From Syngnathus acus (lineage: Eukaryota > Chordata > Actinopteri > Syngnathiformes > Syngnathidae), in NCBI RefSeq assembly GCF_901709675.1, contig NC_051092.1, positions 17,165,628 to 17,229,627 of the forward strand: DNA of 64,000 nt. Reading direction: 5' to 3'. Shown piece after piece: positions 9,925-21,545 of this stretch. Numbering within the stretch: the stretch's first letter is position 1; each line of letters opens with the position of its first letter. The notes under the pieces were generated by a model, which saw only the letters and a list, made by a program, of their open reading frames with translations, did no database searches and had not been told where the DNA came from. A program made the translations under genes and the position numbers.

Positions 9925-12900
9925 CGTCATGATGGTGCTGTGGATGGCCGCCTCGGTGAGTCACTCTGCTACTTTGTCTTATTTTGTGTGTTTTCTGTGT
10001 CTTCTGCTGTCCATCCCGGATCACTTTTACCAGAGAAGAACTGTTAAACATCGGACAGTCTTCTCCTGGTATTTTCTCTCCAGTTTTCTCTGATCCAGAC
10101 TTAGACGGAGATTTTAGCCGGAGCGGCGGTGCTATACAAGCTAGCATGTTGAAGACGCCCTGGCAAACGCGCCGGAGCCCTCGTAAAGCTGAGGCAGAGA
10201 GGGTTCCGTTCTCTCCTACCAGCAATTCATCTGGCGAATGTCCGCTCCCTGGCGAACAAGATGGACGAACTGTTGCTTCTCACTTCAAGGAATTCGGACT
10301 TCAGCAGATCCGCCGCGCTGTACTTTGTTGAAACATGGCTTGACGGACGCACCCCCCACCACGCCGTGGAGCTAGCTGGGTTTTGGTTAATGCGGGCAGA
10401 CCGTAGCACGGAGCTCACCGGAAAATCAAAGGGAGGTGGCCTATGTTTCTATATTAATCAACGTTGGTGTACTGATGTTACGGTGTTGAAAGAGTCCTGC
10501 AGCCCTCTGCTACAAACACTTTTCATAACCTGCCAGCCGTTCTATTCACCACGGGAGTTCTCCTCGATCGTCATGGCGGCTGTTTACATTCCACTACATG
10601 CACGTGCGAGTGAAGCCACGCAGATGCTGGCTGACCAGGTGACAGACATGGAGAAACTTCTACCAAACTCACTAATCATTGTTCTGGGTGATTTTAACAG
10701 GGCGACCCTCACACACGAACTCCCCAAATACAGACAGCACATAACGTGCCCCACCAGAGGGGCACAGACACTGGACTACTGCTACACCGTAATAAAGGAT
10801 GCATACCACTCTGTGGCTCGTGCAGCTTTAGGACTCTCGGACCACTGTCTAGTTCATCTGATCCCAGCCTACAGGCAGATATTAAAAACTTCTAAGCCTG
10901 TGGTGAGGACTGTGAGGAAATGGACAGTGGAGTAGAACCAGGACCTCCAAGCCTGCTTTGACTGGACCGATTGGGGAGTTTTTGAAGCTGCAACTTCAGA
11001 CCTGCATGAACTCACTGACACTGTCACATCATACATCAGTTTTGTAAGGATCTGTGTGTGCAGACTAAGACCTTCTGCACATACAACAACGACAAACCTT
11101 GGAGAGACACCTCTTGATTCCTAATAAAAATGATAATGATTCCTCAACAGTGTGGAAAGGTCTGCAGAGCATCACGGGCTTCAAGAAACTACCCCGCCCT
11201 GTGGAGAACCCAAGGCTTGCAAACCAGCTAAACAGGTTTTACTGCAGGTTTGAACGGTCCACCCACACAACAGCACCTCCTGCAGCACAATCAGCATACT
11301 CCCCTCCCCCCACAACCGCTCTGTCCACACCTCCATCACCATTATCACCAACTCTCTCTCTGACAGAAGCCGCGCCCGCACTCCAGATCCGCGAGAAGGA
11401 AGGGTGTCAGATGTTCCGGAGACAAAAGGTTAGGACCCAGACGGCGTGTCCCCTTCCTGCTTGAAAGTCTGTGCTGAACAACTGGCACCCACCTTTGCAC
11501 GGATCTTTAACCGTTCCCTGGAGCTGTGTGAGGTGCCCTCGTGCTTCAAGAGCTCCACCATCGTACCGGTGGCCAAGAAGCCCGCCATCACAGGTTTGAA
11601 TGACTATAGACTTGTCGCCCTGACATCTGTGGTCATGAAATCTTTCGAGAGGTTAGTGTTGAACCACTTGAAGGACGTCACGGGCCCCCTGCTTCACCCC
11701 CTGCAGTTTGCCTACCGGGCAAACAGGTCGGTGGACGATGCGGTCAACATGGGACTGCACTACATCCTGCACCACCTGGACACCCCAGGAACGTACGCCA
11801 GGATCCTGTTTGTGGACTTCAGCTCGGCATTCAACACCATCGCTCCTGACATCCTCCAACAGAAGCTCATCCAGCTCGCGGTGCCTGCCTCCACCTGTCA
11901 GTGGATCACCAGCTTCCTGACCAACAGGAGACAGCGTATGAGGCTGGGGACCATCACATCCGACACCCGGTCCACCAATACTGGCGCCCCCCAGGGGTGC
12001 GTCCTCTCCCCACTGCTCTTCTCTCTCTACACTAACGATTGCTCCTCAGGTGACTCTTCTGTGATGCTCCTGAAGTATGCGGATGACACCACTCTCATCG
12101 GACTGATCCGGGACGGTGACGAGACTGCGTACAGACAGGAGGTGGAGTGGCTGGTCCACTGGTAAAGCCAAAACCACCTGGAGCTGAACCCGCTCAAGAC
12201 CGTGGAGATGACAGTGGACTTCAGGCGAGACCCTTCACCACTTTCACCCCTCACTATCCGCAGTAATACTATTCTCTCCACAGACACCTTCAAGTTCCTG
12301 GGATCCACAATCTCTCAGGACCTGAAATGGACCAGCCACATAGACTGTCCGGAAGAAGGCCCAGCAGAGGCTGCACTTTCTGAGACAGCTCAGGAAGTTC
12401 AACCTGCCATGGGAGCTGCTGAAGACCTTCTATACTGCCATCATCCAGTCTATCCTCTGCACCTCCATCACTGTCTGGTTTGGATCGGCCTCCAAAGAAG
12501 ACAAACACAGACCGCAACGGACAATCAGGACTGCAGAAAAGATAATTGGAATCAACCACTCATCTATCCAGGACTTGTACCTGTCCAGGACCAGGAAACG
12601 TGCAAGTAACATCTCTACAGACCCTTCTCACCTAGGTTGCAGTCTGTTTGAACGACTACCCTCCGGACGGCGTTATAGAGCTCTGTATGCCAAAACCAGC
12701 AGACACAGAGTCAGCTTCTTCTCCCAGGCTGTCGCTCTCATGAACTCACACCACTCTTAGAGTCTCAGAGTCATTGTTTTGCAATAACATCCTGCTCTCG
12801 ACGCCTTTTTTTGAATTGTCTGTATTATGTGTCCACTCTGCATCCATTGCAGCCTGGTCATCCTGGAAGAGGGATCCTCCCATCAGTGGTCTCTTCTCAA

Positions 12901-13105
12901 GCTTTCTCATTTCCCCTAGTTGGAGTTTTGAGTTTTTCCTTGCCCTCCTGGGAGTTTAAGATCAGGGGATGTTTGAGAATATTTGTCAATTTTCGCACAT
13001 GTCCTGAGTGTTGTTAGTCACCTCAATGTTGAACAGAGGCTGCAATGTACCAAAGTCAAATTCCTTGTTTGGCACGCTCAAACATGGCCAATAAAAAATC
13101 TTGGA
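9925..13105 (+). mobile_element. LINE-B copy 1, near full-length but mutated
   Basis: Matches the minus-strand copy at 55629-58806 end to end. 10237-10930 holds the AP-type endonuclease (NVRSLANKMDEL, FVETWL, GGLCFYIN, LGDFN and SDHCLV motifs), ended early by TAG at 10933. 11446-12165 holds the RT ([43 protein letters not shown]), ended by TAA near 12163, with C-terminal domain pieces up to about 12760. Large parts between 11090 and 11110 are deleted relative to the other copy. The 3' UTR runs to GGCCAATAAAAAATCTTGGA near 13105. Confidence 0.85.
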
Positions 13106-13460
13106 TCGAATTAGTATGCAGCATCAGTTTTCAAAATCTGTCTCAACGGAACAAAACAGTGTGCCGATGGCCGGCCCATTTTGTCTGTTATCACATCCTG
13201 TACCACAAACACTCTAAAACTCTTCATCCCCTCTTTTGCCACTATGTTGTAAAATCTCCCTTTAGGAGAACAATTTTCATTACCATAATCTACGTTGCTG
13301 TGGATGGTCAGTAAAACTTCAACAAATGGCTATTTTATCTAATCTAATAGAATCTTAACCAATGGTCTGGCCCCCATTTTTTCTTTTGTCATCTTCTTTT
13401 GTCTGTCCCACACTCTTTCTTGAATCTTTCACTCAAACTCACACCTTAGCAATAAGTTTC
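13106..13460. other. No recognisable feature
   Basis: AT-rich sequence after the LINE-B tail; no reading frame, hairpin or family match stands out. Confidence 0.4.
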
Positions 13461-13464
13461 ACCT

Positions 13465-13733
13465 TGACCTCACATAGGGGTCACTGGACAATTAAAAATC
13501 TGCAGAAAGTGGATTGACCTCACACAGTGGTCAATTATGACCTCACACAGTGGTCACCATGACCCCCACATCCCACCCATCACTGATAGAAGTGGATTGA
13601 CCTCACACAGTGGTCAATTATGACATCACACAGTGGTCAACCGTGACTCCTACTTCCCACGTCACTTCAGGCTTGGAAATTGACCTCACACATTGGTCAA
13701 TCGTGACCCCACACAGTGGTCACAGTGCTTTTA
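13465..13733. repeat. 83-bp higher-order array of everted TGACC/GGTCA half-sites
   Basis: Seven 19-bp units of the form TGACCTCACACAGTGGTCA start at 13465, 13515, 13538, 13598, 13621, 13681 and 13704. The last six form three pairs spaced exactly 23 bp within a pair and 83 bp between pairs. Each unit carries TGACC and GGTCA in everted orientation. No homologous copy was noticed elsewhere in the window. Confidence 0.85.
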
Positions 13734-13739
13734 AAAGAA

Positions 13740-14300
13740 CATAAAATTCGTTCTTTCTGGCATTTACCACAACTCAGGTAGGTAGGTATTCTGCTTACCT
13801 TGTTTTTGGGCCCAGTCGAACTGTTGAAATTTCCGTGGGGATGGCGTTGAAGGATAAAAAGGAGCAGCGAGCACAAGACCACGGGTCACAGCATCATTTG
13901 TTAGATATTGTTCCAGTACTTTATTTTTAATGCTCGCTATGCTAATAGTAATTACCAGGAGGCTGCCTTCTCAGTTTAACTAATTAATGTATGCCAGATA
14001 GATCAATACACAGCTGTGGAGCCTTCTCTGCGAGATTGCGGAAGAAGCTCTAATCTTCACCTCCAAGGTTACTATTCTTATACTACTCTTGGCCACTCTC
14101 CTGCAAGGGGGCGACTCTGCCTAGCCTGTGTGATAATATGTGACCTTGTAGTTTTAACTGAGATCAACTTCTACAAAGAGTGTCATAGAGAATGGAAAAC
14201 CAGTGAAAGCAAGAGAAAGGTTACAGCGATATGACGGCATAGCTCAAGCTACCTAGCTAATCACAAATGCCAAAGAGGCCTATCCTAACAATGTCAACTT
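13740..14300. other. No recognisable feature
   Basis: Mixed sequence without motif-bearing frames. It leads into a dispersed-repeat-like stretch (GGTCCTTGGTTTACGACG, near 14320) in which the hAT element at 14445 is inserted. Confidence 0.4.
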
Positions 14301-14444
14301 ACATAGTATTGTGGGGGTCCTTGGTTTACGACGTTGATCCGTTCCTACGCGTCGACGTAAACTAAATTTCGGTGTAAGTCGCAACATACTATATTACACT
14401 GTGTAAATACAGTTCAGAACAGTACCATACATAATACTCTAAGC

Positions 14445-14818
14445 CAGTGGTTCTTAACCTTGTTGGAGGTACCAAACCCCACCAGTTTCATATGTGCATT
14501 CCTCTTTAATTAAAAATAAAATATTTCTTTTCAAATTCAAGACACCATTGTTTTTTACTGGTGCACAAAATGAGCTGTGCATGAACGTCACCTTGTTCAA
14601 AGTACAAATCCAACACAATGCATGAACTCAAAACAAATTACATACCTGCAAATAAGTGTGACTTCTGCTGTTGCCTTTGCGAGACCAGTTTAGATATGCA
14701 TCACCGCAAATTTACACGATAAATCAGGTGTGTTTGGACCTGTGGAGCCTCTGCCGAACCCCTGAGACGGACTCACCAAACCCCTAGGGTTCAATCGAAC
14801 CGAGGTTAAGAACCACTG
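14445..14818. mobile_element. hAT MITE with 8-bp TSD
   Basis: 374 bp with 16-bp inverted ends CAGTGGTTCTTAACCT...AGGTTAAGAACCACTG and a perfect 8-bp target duplication CTCTAAGC at 14437-14444 and 14819-14826. No transposase. The host sequence on both sides repeats ATAATACTCTAAGCACTTATCC. Confidence 0.92.
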
Positions 14819-15005
14819 CTCTAAGCACTTATCCTATCATAACACCTATCCTAACAGTACAGTGCAGTGCAGTACCCCACATAATACTGTACTCTAAGCA
14901 CTTATCCTATCATTACACAGCATAGTATGGAATGAAATAGTAATGAAATGAAACAGTTATGAAAATTAAACAGTACTGTACATTAATAAAATGAAATACA
15001 ATACA

Positions 15006-15330
15006 GTAATCCGCCGTTTATCGCGGATAATTGGTTCCGATAAGTGAAATCCGCGAAGCACGGTCACCAACAAGAAGTACTGGGCAGGCTAACGAGTTAG
15101 CGGAAAGATGCTAGATCGCGATCGTGCTAACACGCGAAAACGGACTTCTTAAGGAATGTAAACGAACATTTGGAGCAATACTACATTATTCTAAAGGTTA
15201 GACACGTTTCCTCAATTTAGAAGTTTTATTTTGACTTTTAAATGTTTTTTTAATTTGGAAAAAAAAATCCACGATGTAGTGAAGCTGCGATAAACGAAAC
15301 GCGAAGTAGCGAGGGATCACTGTAGTAATG
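15006..15330. repeat. MITE-like element with 'ACAGTAATCC..TTTATCGCGG' ends
   Basis: The left end ACAGTAATCCGCCG..TTTATCGCGGAT is matched, imperfectly and inverted, by the right end (CGATAAACGAAACGCGAAGTAGCGAGGGATCACTGT). Related ends occur at 33485-33535, 45205-45270 and 53900-53930; an inverted internal piece occurs at 63280-63420. Confidence 0.7.
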
Positions 15331-15384
15331 AAATGAAACAGTAATAAGATCTAACAGTAATAAAATGAAACAGTACAGTAATAA

Positions 15385-16510
15385 AACCTAACCATTTGAA
15401 AACTCTGTCTTAACAATCTATGGGGAAAACACGCGCAGCGTGAGAACATGACAAACACAAAAATTGTGACAAAATCTGAGGAATTTTTTGAACTTCTGTT
15501 TTCAGGTCTGTACGATGTGAAATTCTTCCACTTTATCAGCGAAAAGCTTTCGATTGTACAGTATTGTTTCAACATAAACAATGAGATACCCGCCTCAAAA
15601 ACATCAAACGTGGCTGCGGCGTGTTTCACAACCGCATATGCACGTCTAAAAATGTACAGCTATTTAGAAATTTTACAGAGGCGAGTTATTTACACCGATA
15701 CAGACAGCCTCGTGTACACGGTGAAACCGGGCGAAAGTGTTCTCCCGCTAGGGCAGGGGTGGCCAACCCGCGGCTCGCGAGCCGCATGCGGCTCTTTGCC
15801 GGGTTTCATGCGGCTCCTTTACGTTCGGCTCGCGAGCCGCATGCGGCTCCTTGCCGGGTTTCATGCGGCTCCTTTACGTTCATATCAACATTTGTGGGTT
15901 TATTTGTTTGTTTGTTTGTTTTTGTGCGTGTTCGCTTCGCTTGAGTTCAATATGGTATTTTCGTCAAACGCTGCGTGTTCGCTTCGCTTGAGTTCAATAT
16001 GGTATTTTCGTCAAACGCGCATGCGCATAAGGTGAAATCCCGCAAAGGAGGAGGGGCAAACCCATTCGGGGGGGGGGGGGGTATGTGGCTCTTTGCGGTA
16101 CACAGTAAAAAAATGTGGCTCTTAGTCTCTGACTGGTTGGCCACCCCTGCGCTAGGGGATTATCTGGGTGATTTGACAGATGAGCTTTCGAATGACAGGA
16201 TTTCAGAATTTGTCTCAGCAGGGCCGAAAACATACGCTTACAGGACGCGGAGACAGGTCACACAGTCATGAAGGTGAAGGAAATCACGCAGACTCACGAA
16301 AGCGGTCAGAGCATCAATCTCGATAGCATGCTCAATTTGGTTCACGGGTACATCGACACAGCAGGTGCAACCTCAGATGTGCTATACGCCCCCCAACACA
16401 GCATTGTTCGCAATAAGAGAGGGTTTCATCTCAGAAACACGTCATTTACCAAGCGGTACGATAAAAGGAGGCTGCTGCAACGAGGCACCACTGTACCGTT
16501 TGGCTATTGA
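15385..16510 (+). pseudogene. Polinton/Maverick protein-primed DNA polymerase B, C-terminal fragment
   Basis: From about 15403 the frame reads LNNLWGKHAQREN, matching family B motif B (K..NS.YG region). It continues to YTDTDSLVY at about 15694-15720, the motif C DTDS with both catalytic aspartates. A hAT element interrupts it at 15754-16149. After it the frame resumes with DYLGDLTDELS...GPKTYAYRT; another frameshift near 16250-16265 leads to the C-terminal stretch ending at stop 16508-16510. The DTDS form and C-terminal layout fit polymerases of Polinton/Maverick elements. No other Polinton gene or terminal repeat is visible, so this is an isolated fragment. Confidence 0.75.
15754..16149 (+). 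mobile_element. hAT-M copy 1 (short form) inside the Polinton polymerase
   Basis: 396 bp, ends CAGGGGTGGCCAAC...GTTGGCCACCCCTG, 8-bp TSD CGCTAGGG at 15746-15753 and 16150-16157. The CGGCTCGCGAGCCGCATGCG palindromic stretch near the left end is internally duplicated. It lacks the transposase fragment present in longer copies. Confidence 0.93.
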
Positions 16511-16531
16511 TATTTCTCTCTATCCATACGT

Positions 16532-16535
16532 ACAG

Positions 16536-16611
<76 letters not shown>
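16532..16611. repeat. (GT)n microsatellite followed by (TAA)n
   Basis: About 38 uninterrupted GT units then TAATAATAATAA. Confidence 0.97.
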
Positions 16612-16613
<2 letters not shown>

Positions 16614-16684
16614 ATAATAATAAAAGTACATCTCCAACCAGCAACTGCGGTTGATATATTGGATAACAATATTTAGGACACACA

Positions 16685-17121
16685 AATTAACAATGTACAA
16701 ACCCTTGATGTCTATTGTATGCAAATTTATTTGCAAATGAGCGTGTAACTTTGTTGAAAAAAGACATCTGAAGGAGAAAGACAAGGTGTTGGTACACCTG
16801 ATTTAACATACAATAGTTTGAGCTGAGGTAGAGTCATTAAAGCGTCGTTACTATGCTGACGAAGTTATCTGAAAGTAGTGTCGGCGGTTCGTTTTTTCTA
16901 GTGGCCGCGGCCACGAGATCTGTTACATACATAAAATAAATCACCAACTAATAGCATTTATATTAACTAGCGTAAATGAACGGGTGACTCACCGTAGTCT
17001 GATTGTGTTAGATAAACTCCACTAAAGTCATCGTCAAAGGGTGCATGTACATCAGCAAATACGATTATATCTGCATGATATTACATAAACATTACATCAT
17101 GTTTTACATGATAACCCCAGT

Positions 17122-17162
<41 letters not shown>

Positions 17163-17745
17163 CCGATAAAATAGTAACATGACTTACCTTTAACCATCTC
17201 GAAACAACTTTTGACGCACTCCGACTCCTCTGATCAGAGCTCATGCGCTGGCTTGTCTTCTCAAAATGATCGATGGTCATCCGTCCCAAACTAACCTCAA
17301 ACTCGGCGGAGAAAAGACCACGCCTATAGGGTCATGTGTCGCGAGAACACTCCAAACTATTGTATGTTAAATTAGGTGTACCAACACCTTGTCTTTCTCC
17401 TTCAGATGTCTTCTTTCAACAAAGTTACACGCAGACAACTCGGACCCAATAATTGTTGACTCAACTAGCAGAGGCTCCACAAGCTATTGTATGTCAAATT
17501 AGGTGCATCAACACCTTGACTAGCTCCTTCAGATGCCAAAATGGCGACAGCACCCCCCTCTTGACTGGCGCTATCTTGGCGCCCGCCAGACTGGCGCCTA
17601 GCTCATTTGCATATACATTTGCATACAATAGACATCAAGGGTTTATACATTGTCTATTTAGACATCAAGGGTTTCACATTTGCATACAATAGACATCAAG
17701 GGTTTATACATTGTCTATTTAGACATCAAGGGTTTGTGTGCCCGG
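16685..17745. repeat. Foldback element with long inverted arms and a 63-bp tandem repeat
   Basis: 16740-16820 (AAAGACATCTGAAGGAGAAAG..GGTGTTGGTACACC..) is repeated inverted at 17350-17432. The outer stretch CCCTTGATGTCTATTGTATGC at about 16700 recurs inverted at 17620-17740, where a roughly 63-bp unit containing ACATCAAGGGTTT is present twice in tandem. A partial third arm is at 17478-17535. An (ATT)n tract sits at 17128-17160. No coding frame. Confidence 0.7.
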
Positions 17746-18556
17746 TTCTCGAACAAATCGGTATTCGAACAACAAATTCGAGATTTTTTTGCTTCGGATG
17801 TCGGACGCAATTTGGTTGTCGAACCTCGCGGGATGAGCCGAGAGGACCCGCATGCCAACTGACTCCGTTCGTTATTACGTTCTCGTTACTCTGAGGATTG
17901 CATCAACTCTAATCATGCCTCCAAAGGAAGCAAGTGGGAGCAGTAAAGCCATCCTAAAACACAAAGACGCTCCTAAAGCAATGCGACACTGAGCGCCCGG
18001 TGGTGCGGTTGCGCGATCGGCCCGAATTAAGCTCCCTGCGCACTGAGGCCCTTTTAAATTTTAGAGAGTACATAAGGACTTTAAAAATATTTTCTTAATT
18101 TTAGCGACCGCTCTGTCACAATAATGCGACCAGCGCGGTGCCGTTGCGCGGTCGGCGGCGCGCTACGGTTGCGCCTTCGGCGGTGCACTGCAGTTGCGCG
18201 ATCGGACAAAATTAAGCTCCCTGCGCACTGATGTCCACTTAAAGTTTGGAAAGCAGGACTTTAAAAATATTTTCTAAATTTCAGCGACGGCTCTGTCACA
18301 ATAATGCGACCAGCGCGGTGCAGTTGCGCGGTCGGTGACTTGCTACGGCTGCGCGTTCGGCGGTGCGCTGCAGTTGCGCGATTGGACAAAAATGCACAAA
18401 TGAAAAAATGCTTAAAAAGCCGTTTTTTGTTGGTTTGGAACGGATTAATTTTTTTCTCCATTATTTGTAATGGGAAAATATGATGCGCAATTCGAACGAT
18501 TCACTTCTCGAACAGCCTTCTGGAACGGATTGTACTCGAAAACCGAGGCTCCACTG
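17745..18556 (+). mobile_element. Tigger-like (pogo/TcMar) non-autonomous element
   Basis: The left end (CCGGTTCTCGAACAAATCGG) and right end (CGAAAACCGAGGCTCCACTG then TA) match the complete inverted copy at 37735-38531. 17915-17990 keeps the transposase N-terminus (ATG CCT CCA AAG GAA GCA..., MPPKEASGSSKA). The rest is replaced by two to three imperfect ~130-bp repeats containing GCAGTTGCGCGATCGGAC and GACGGCTCTGTCACAATAATG. Confidence 0.75.
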
Positions 18557-18564
18557 TATATATA

Positions 18565-18636
18565 TATATATATTAAAGTTAAAGTCCCAATGATCGTCAC
18601 ACACACAACTGGGTGTGGTGAAATTTGTCCACATGC
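18565..18636 (-). repeat. SINE-A 3' tail fragment
   Basis: AAAGTCCCAATGATCGTCACACACAC..GGGTGTGGTGAAATTTGTCC is the tail half of SINE-A (full copy at 37408-37730) in minus orientation, cut where the next transposon begins. Confidence 0.8.
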
Positions 18637-18737
18637 TTTGCAGTCACGTGATTTTATCACGTGATTTTGTGTTATGCCGCCATCTTGCCGGTCAACCGGT
18701 CAGCTCGTTCCTACGTGTTCGTACAGATTCAGTTTGA

Positions 18738-20373
18738 TTTCTGCGCTACATTTTCACCGATTTCATCCGAATTATTGCTGATTTGCTATCCAATGAAGTT
18801 GGGCATTTGGATGAAGAATCCAAGAAACGTTACCGAGAGAAGTTGAACCTTGTTGGCACAACGGATCCGTACCTTTTACCGAGAAGCATGCTAAAATCAC
18901 CTGAGCATTTTGCAACAGCCGACCTGCCTGATCTCTCATATCCAGATATTTATAATTACCTCGTCGATTCACCATCTCCGTACACTGGAAAGGACCTTAA
19001 GGCATACAAGAGTCTGGATGCCTACAAGTATTTTACAGCAGGTTTTGTGCATGATGGGCTGATATGGCAGATTCCAAACAAGAATCGATTTCTTCTCATG
19101 ACCAAGGTAAGGAAAAAGCACACACAGAAGAGCCAGGAGAGGAGGGCACACGCCTACTGTCTGTTTACAAATCCGCGTGGCAGTAACAGTGTGATTGTGA
19201 AAAAACTACTGAAGTGATTCTAATGAAAACTCACATTGTTAAGCTTTTTTTTATTACAAAAGGCCTCTTGTTCAAAAATGCTTTTAATTAAAAAAACTGT
19301 TTTACAAACTTCATATTGAAATTTTCCAATTTTTCTTTGCATTACATAATTTCAAAAAACTACAATAGACTTAGTGAAACAGTTTTTTAATTAAGCATTT
19401 TTGAACAGGAGGCTTTTTGTAATAAAAGATTAGCCTGAAAATTTATTGTGTTCAGTTTAAGGATGTGACCAAACAATATCAAAAATTGCTTTGTAAAAAA
19501 CTGTTTCCAGGAGCTTCATATTGAAATCTGAGAAATTAATTCCTACAATAAAACATTACATAATTTCCAACTATTCAGTATAGAGCTTATGCAACAATTT
19601 CTACAAAAATACTTTTTAGAATTCATGCTTGATAATTCCTTTTGGTCTCTTGCTCAAAATGAACCAGGTTTAAATTTTCAAGCTAATTTAATGAGAACAT
19701 TTACCAAATGCCAGGTAAAATATGCATAAATGGACAGTAAGAGGTCTAGCCTTGTATATTATATCCAAATTAGGGACTGATAATAATATAAGGTATGTCA
19801 TATTATCTGTTTCAGGTAAAACACTCTCAACGGATGAATGATCCTCCCCTCAGACCTTGGGTAGCAATAGCGAAAGATGGTCAGATCCTGTGCTGCCACT
19901 GTACCTGCATGGCTGGATTGGGTGAAACATGTTCACATTCAGCAGCATCCCTGTTCGCCCTGGAGACATTAATACGTATGAAGACGGCCACTTCATGCAC
20001 ATCACTACCTTGTCAGTGGCTGAAACCATCAGCATCGCACATAGAATATGCTGAAGGATGCAATATCGATTTTGCTCGTCCAGCCCAGAAACGAAAGTCA
20101 GAAGTTTCAACTCCTGAGGAAAGTGCTGCGAGAAAACTGCTGAATGTTCCTCCACCAACTGAAGAGCAGAAAGCTGCCTTTTACAAGGCTTTGTCTGAAT
20201 GCGGTGGAAGACCAGCAATTTTGAGCATTGTCCTTGACTATGCTGACAACTTTGTGCCAAGGGCAGTGAAGCGAAAGCTTCCTGTACCTCTCTCACAGCT
20301 GTACATGTACAGCGTTTCAAACTGTCCTTCAGTTCATCAAGTTCTGCACGCAGATTTTTACACTCTGCAGTGA
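18738..20373 (+). pseudogene. SWIM zinc-finger protein gene (YqaJ-type partner), 3' truncated
   Basis: Exon 1 is open from 18738 to 19106 (no ATG seen in this frame), ending ...LLMTK before GTAAGG. Exon 2 starts at 19816 after TTTCAG and runs in phase 0 with VKHSQRMND. Conserved parts are an IYNYLVDSPSPYT..LKAYKSLDAYKYFTAGFV block in exon 1 and a SWIM-type zinc motif at about 19890-19935 in exon 2 (C-H-C...C-S-H, in CHCTCMAGLGETCSH). A QKAAFYKALSE block follows, and a Pro/Leu-rich stretch precedes the break. The recombinase/nuclease domain expected next is absent. After about 20320 the frame crosses antisense into the THAP gene and stops at 20371-20373. No internal stop is seen in either exon, so the deletion may be fairly recent. 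Confidence 0.7.
19243..19432. repeat. Palindromic insert in the SWIM gene intron
   Basis: TTATTACAAAAGGCCTC..GTTCAAAAATGC at 19250 is mirrored by GCATTTTTGAACAGGAGGC..TTTGTAATAA at 19400-19432; arms about 50 bp. A single arm recurs at 21000-21055. Confidence 0.75.
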
Positions 20374-20374
20374 G

Positions 20375-21545
20375 GGAATCCATTGCTTCCCCAGTGATAT
20401 CCGTCTGTGTGGCAGTAGTCACCATGCCTTCTTTTCGAATCTCAGCGTGCACCACATCTTCACCAGCGGGTAGTTGATCATTTTCACAAGGGACAGACTG
20501 GGAAATATTGACAAGTGCTGCTGCTGCTGCCAATGCCCTCTCGCGGTCTCTCTTGCGCTGCTTGAGATTTTGTCTTCTCTCAAAGATCTTCATTGAACAT
20601 TTGAGTTTTCGTTTGTGAGGTGACTGGGTATGCTCAAATATACTTGGCACATAGTCTGGGGATAGTGGATCTTCGCTTTTTGCACCTGAAACAATTAAAC
20701 AATCACATTATTCATAATGACTACCATAAATAATTAAGCACGTTGTTGAAGGGGATATACCCAGTTCAATTTGTTTCGTAATGGCATTTCATAACTTGAC
20801 ATATTAAAAAACTGAATAGAGTGAAATCATTCAGATACTGTACCTGTCTGTTCAAGTTGCTACCATTTTTATTTTTTGTTTATTTTTGCATGATGCCTCA
20901 TCTGATTGGCTTGAAAACTTAACCAATAAAAATTTTAACCTTGTGCCAATGGCTTGAAAACTTTACCAATGTAGATTTTACCTTGTGCCAAATGAAGTAA
21001 CAAAAAGCCTCTTGTTCAAAAATGCTTCATTAAAAAAAAATTGTTTCACAAGGTTCATAATAATTTTTTTTGAAATTTCCTAATGCATTCACTCATGAGA
21101 ATTAATTGTTCAATTCCAATATGAAGTTCAATATTTACATTGATAAAGTTTTCAAGCCAATCAGATGAAGCATCATGAAAAAATAAACAAAAAATAAAAA
21201 CGGGGTGGGGGGTGAACTGAAGAAATCATCCCATTCCCTGCCTTGCTGCTCTTGCTGCCTTTCTAAAAATGCACCCAGCATTTTCAACAATCATATTTGT
21301 ATCATCCCATATTGTATTATTTCACATTTTGTGAAACAAATCAGGGGTGAATAGTTTGTTTACATACCTGATATGAAGTGCTCATTGCATATCCTTGTGT
21401 AAATCGTAGGTTTCCATCGTTCACGACGAATCGCCGCGATCCATTTATCGCGTTTTTTGATGTTTGCCGGAAATCTATAGAAGCTAAGATTTGGTTTATC
21501 GCCTCGTCTATTGCTACATCCAACAGCACAGCAGGTTTCCGGCAT
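20375..21545 (-). pseudogene. THAP-domain transposase gene, 5' two exons only
   Basis: Exon 1 (21545 down to 21368) encodes a THAP zinc finger: C-X4-C (CCAVGC), a central W (DKWIAAI) and C-X2-H (CNEHF), ending HFIS and splitting a Gly codon at GTATGT. Exon 2 starts at 20685 after TTGTTTCAG and continues AKSEDPLSPDYVPSIF, the usual stretch after THAP domains. A basic region and a Leu-rich coiled coil (LTAECKNLRAELDELKDSLKR) follow to about 20375. The DDE catalytic part is missing; beyond this the strand is antisense of the SWIM gene. It would have served as the transposase that binds the element's ends. Confidence 0.72.
20865..21200. repeat. Second palindromic insert, in the THAP gene intron
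   Basis: Arms of about 50 bp: TTTTTTGTTTATTTTTGCAT..CTGATTGGCTTGAAAACTT (20875-20921) against AAGTTTTCAAGCCAATCAG..AAAATAAACAAAAAAT (21148-21198). Confidence 0.75.

Noticed and set aside
13465-13733. CRISPR-like array
   Set aside because: Eukaryotic context, everted internal symmetry and 23/83-bp rhythm; spacers are themselves repeated.
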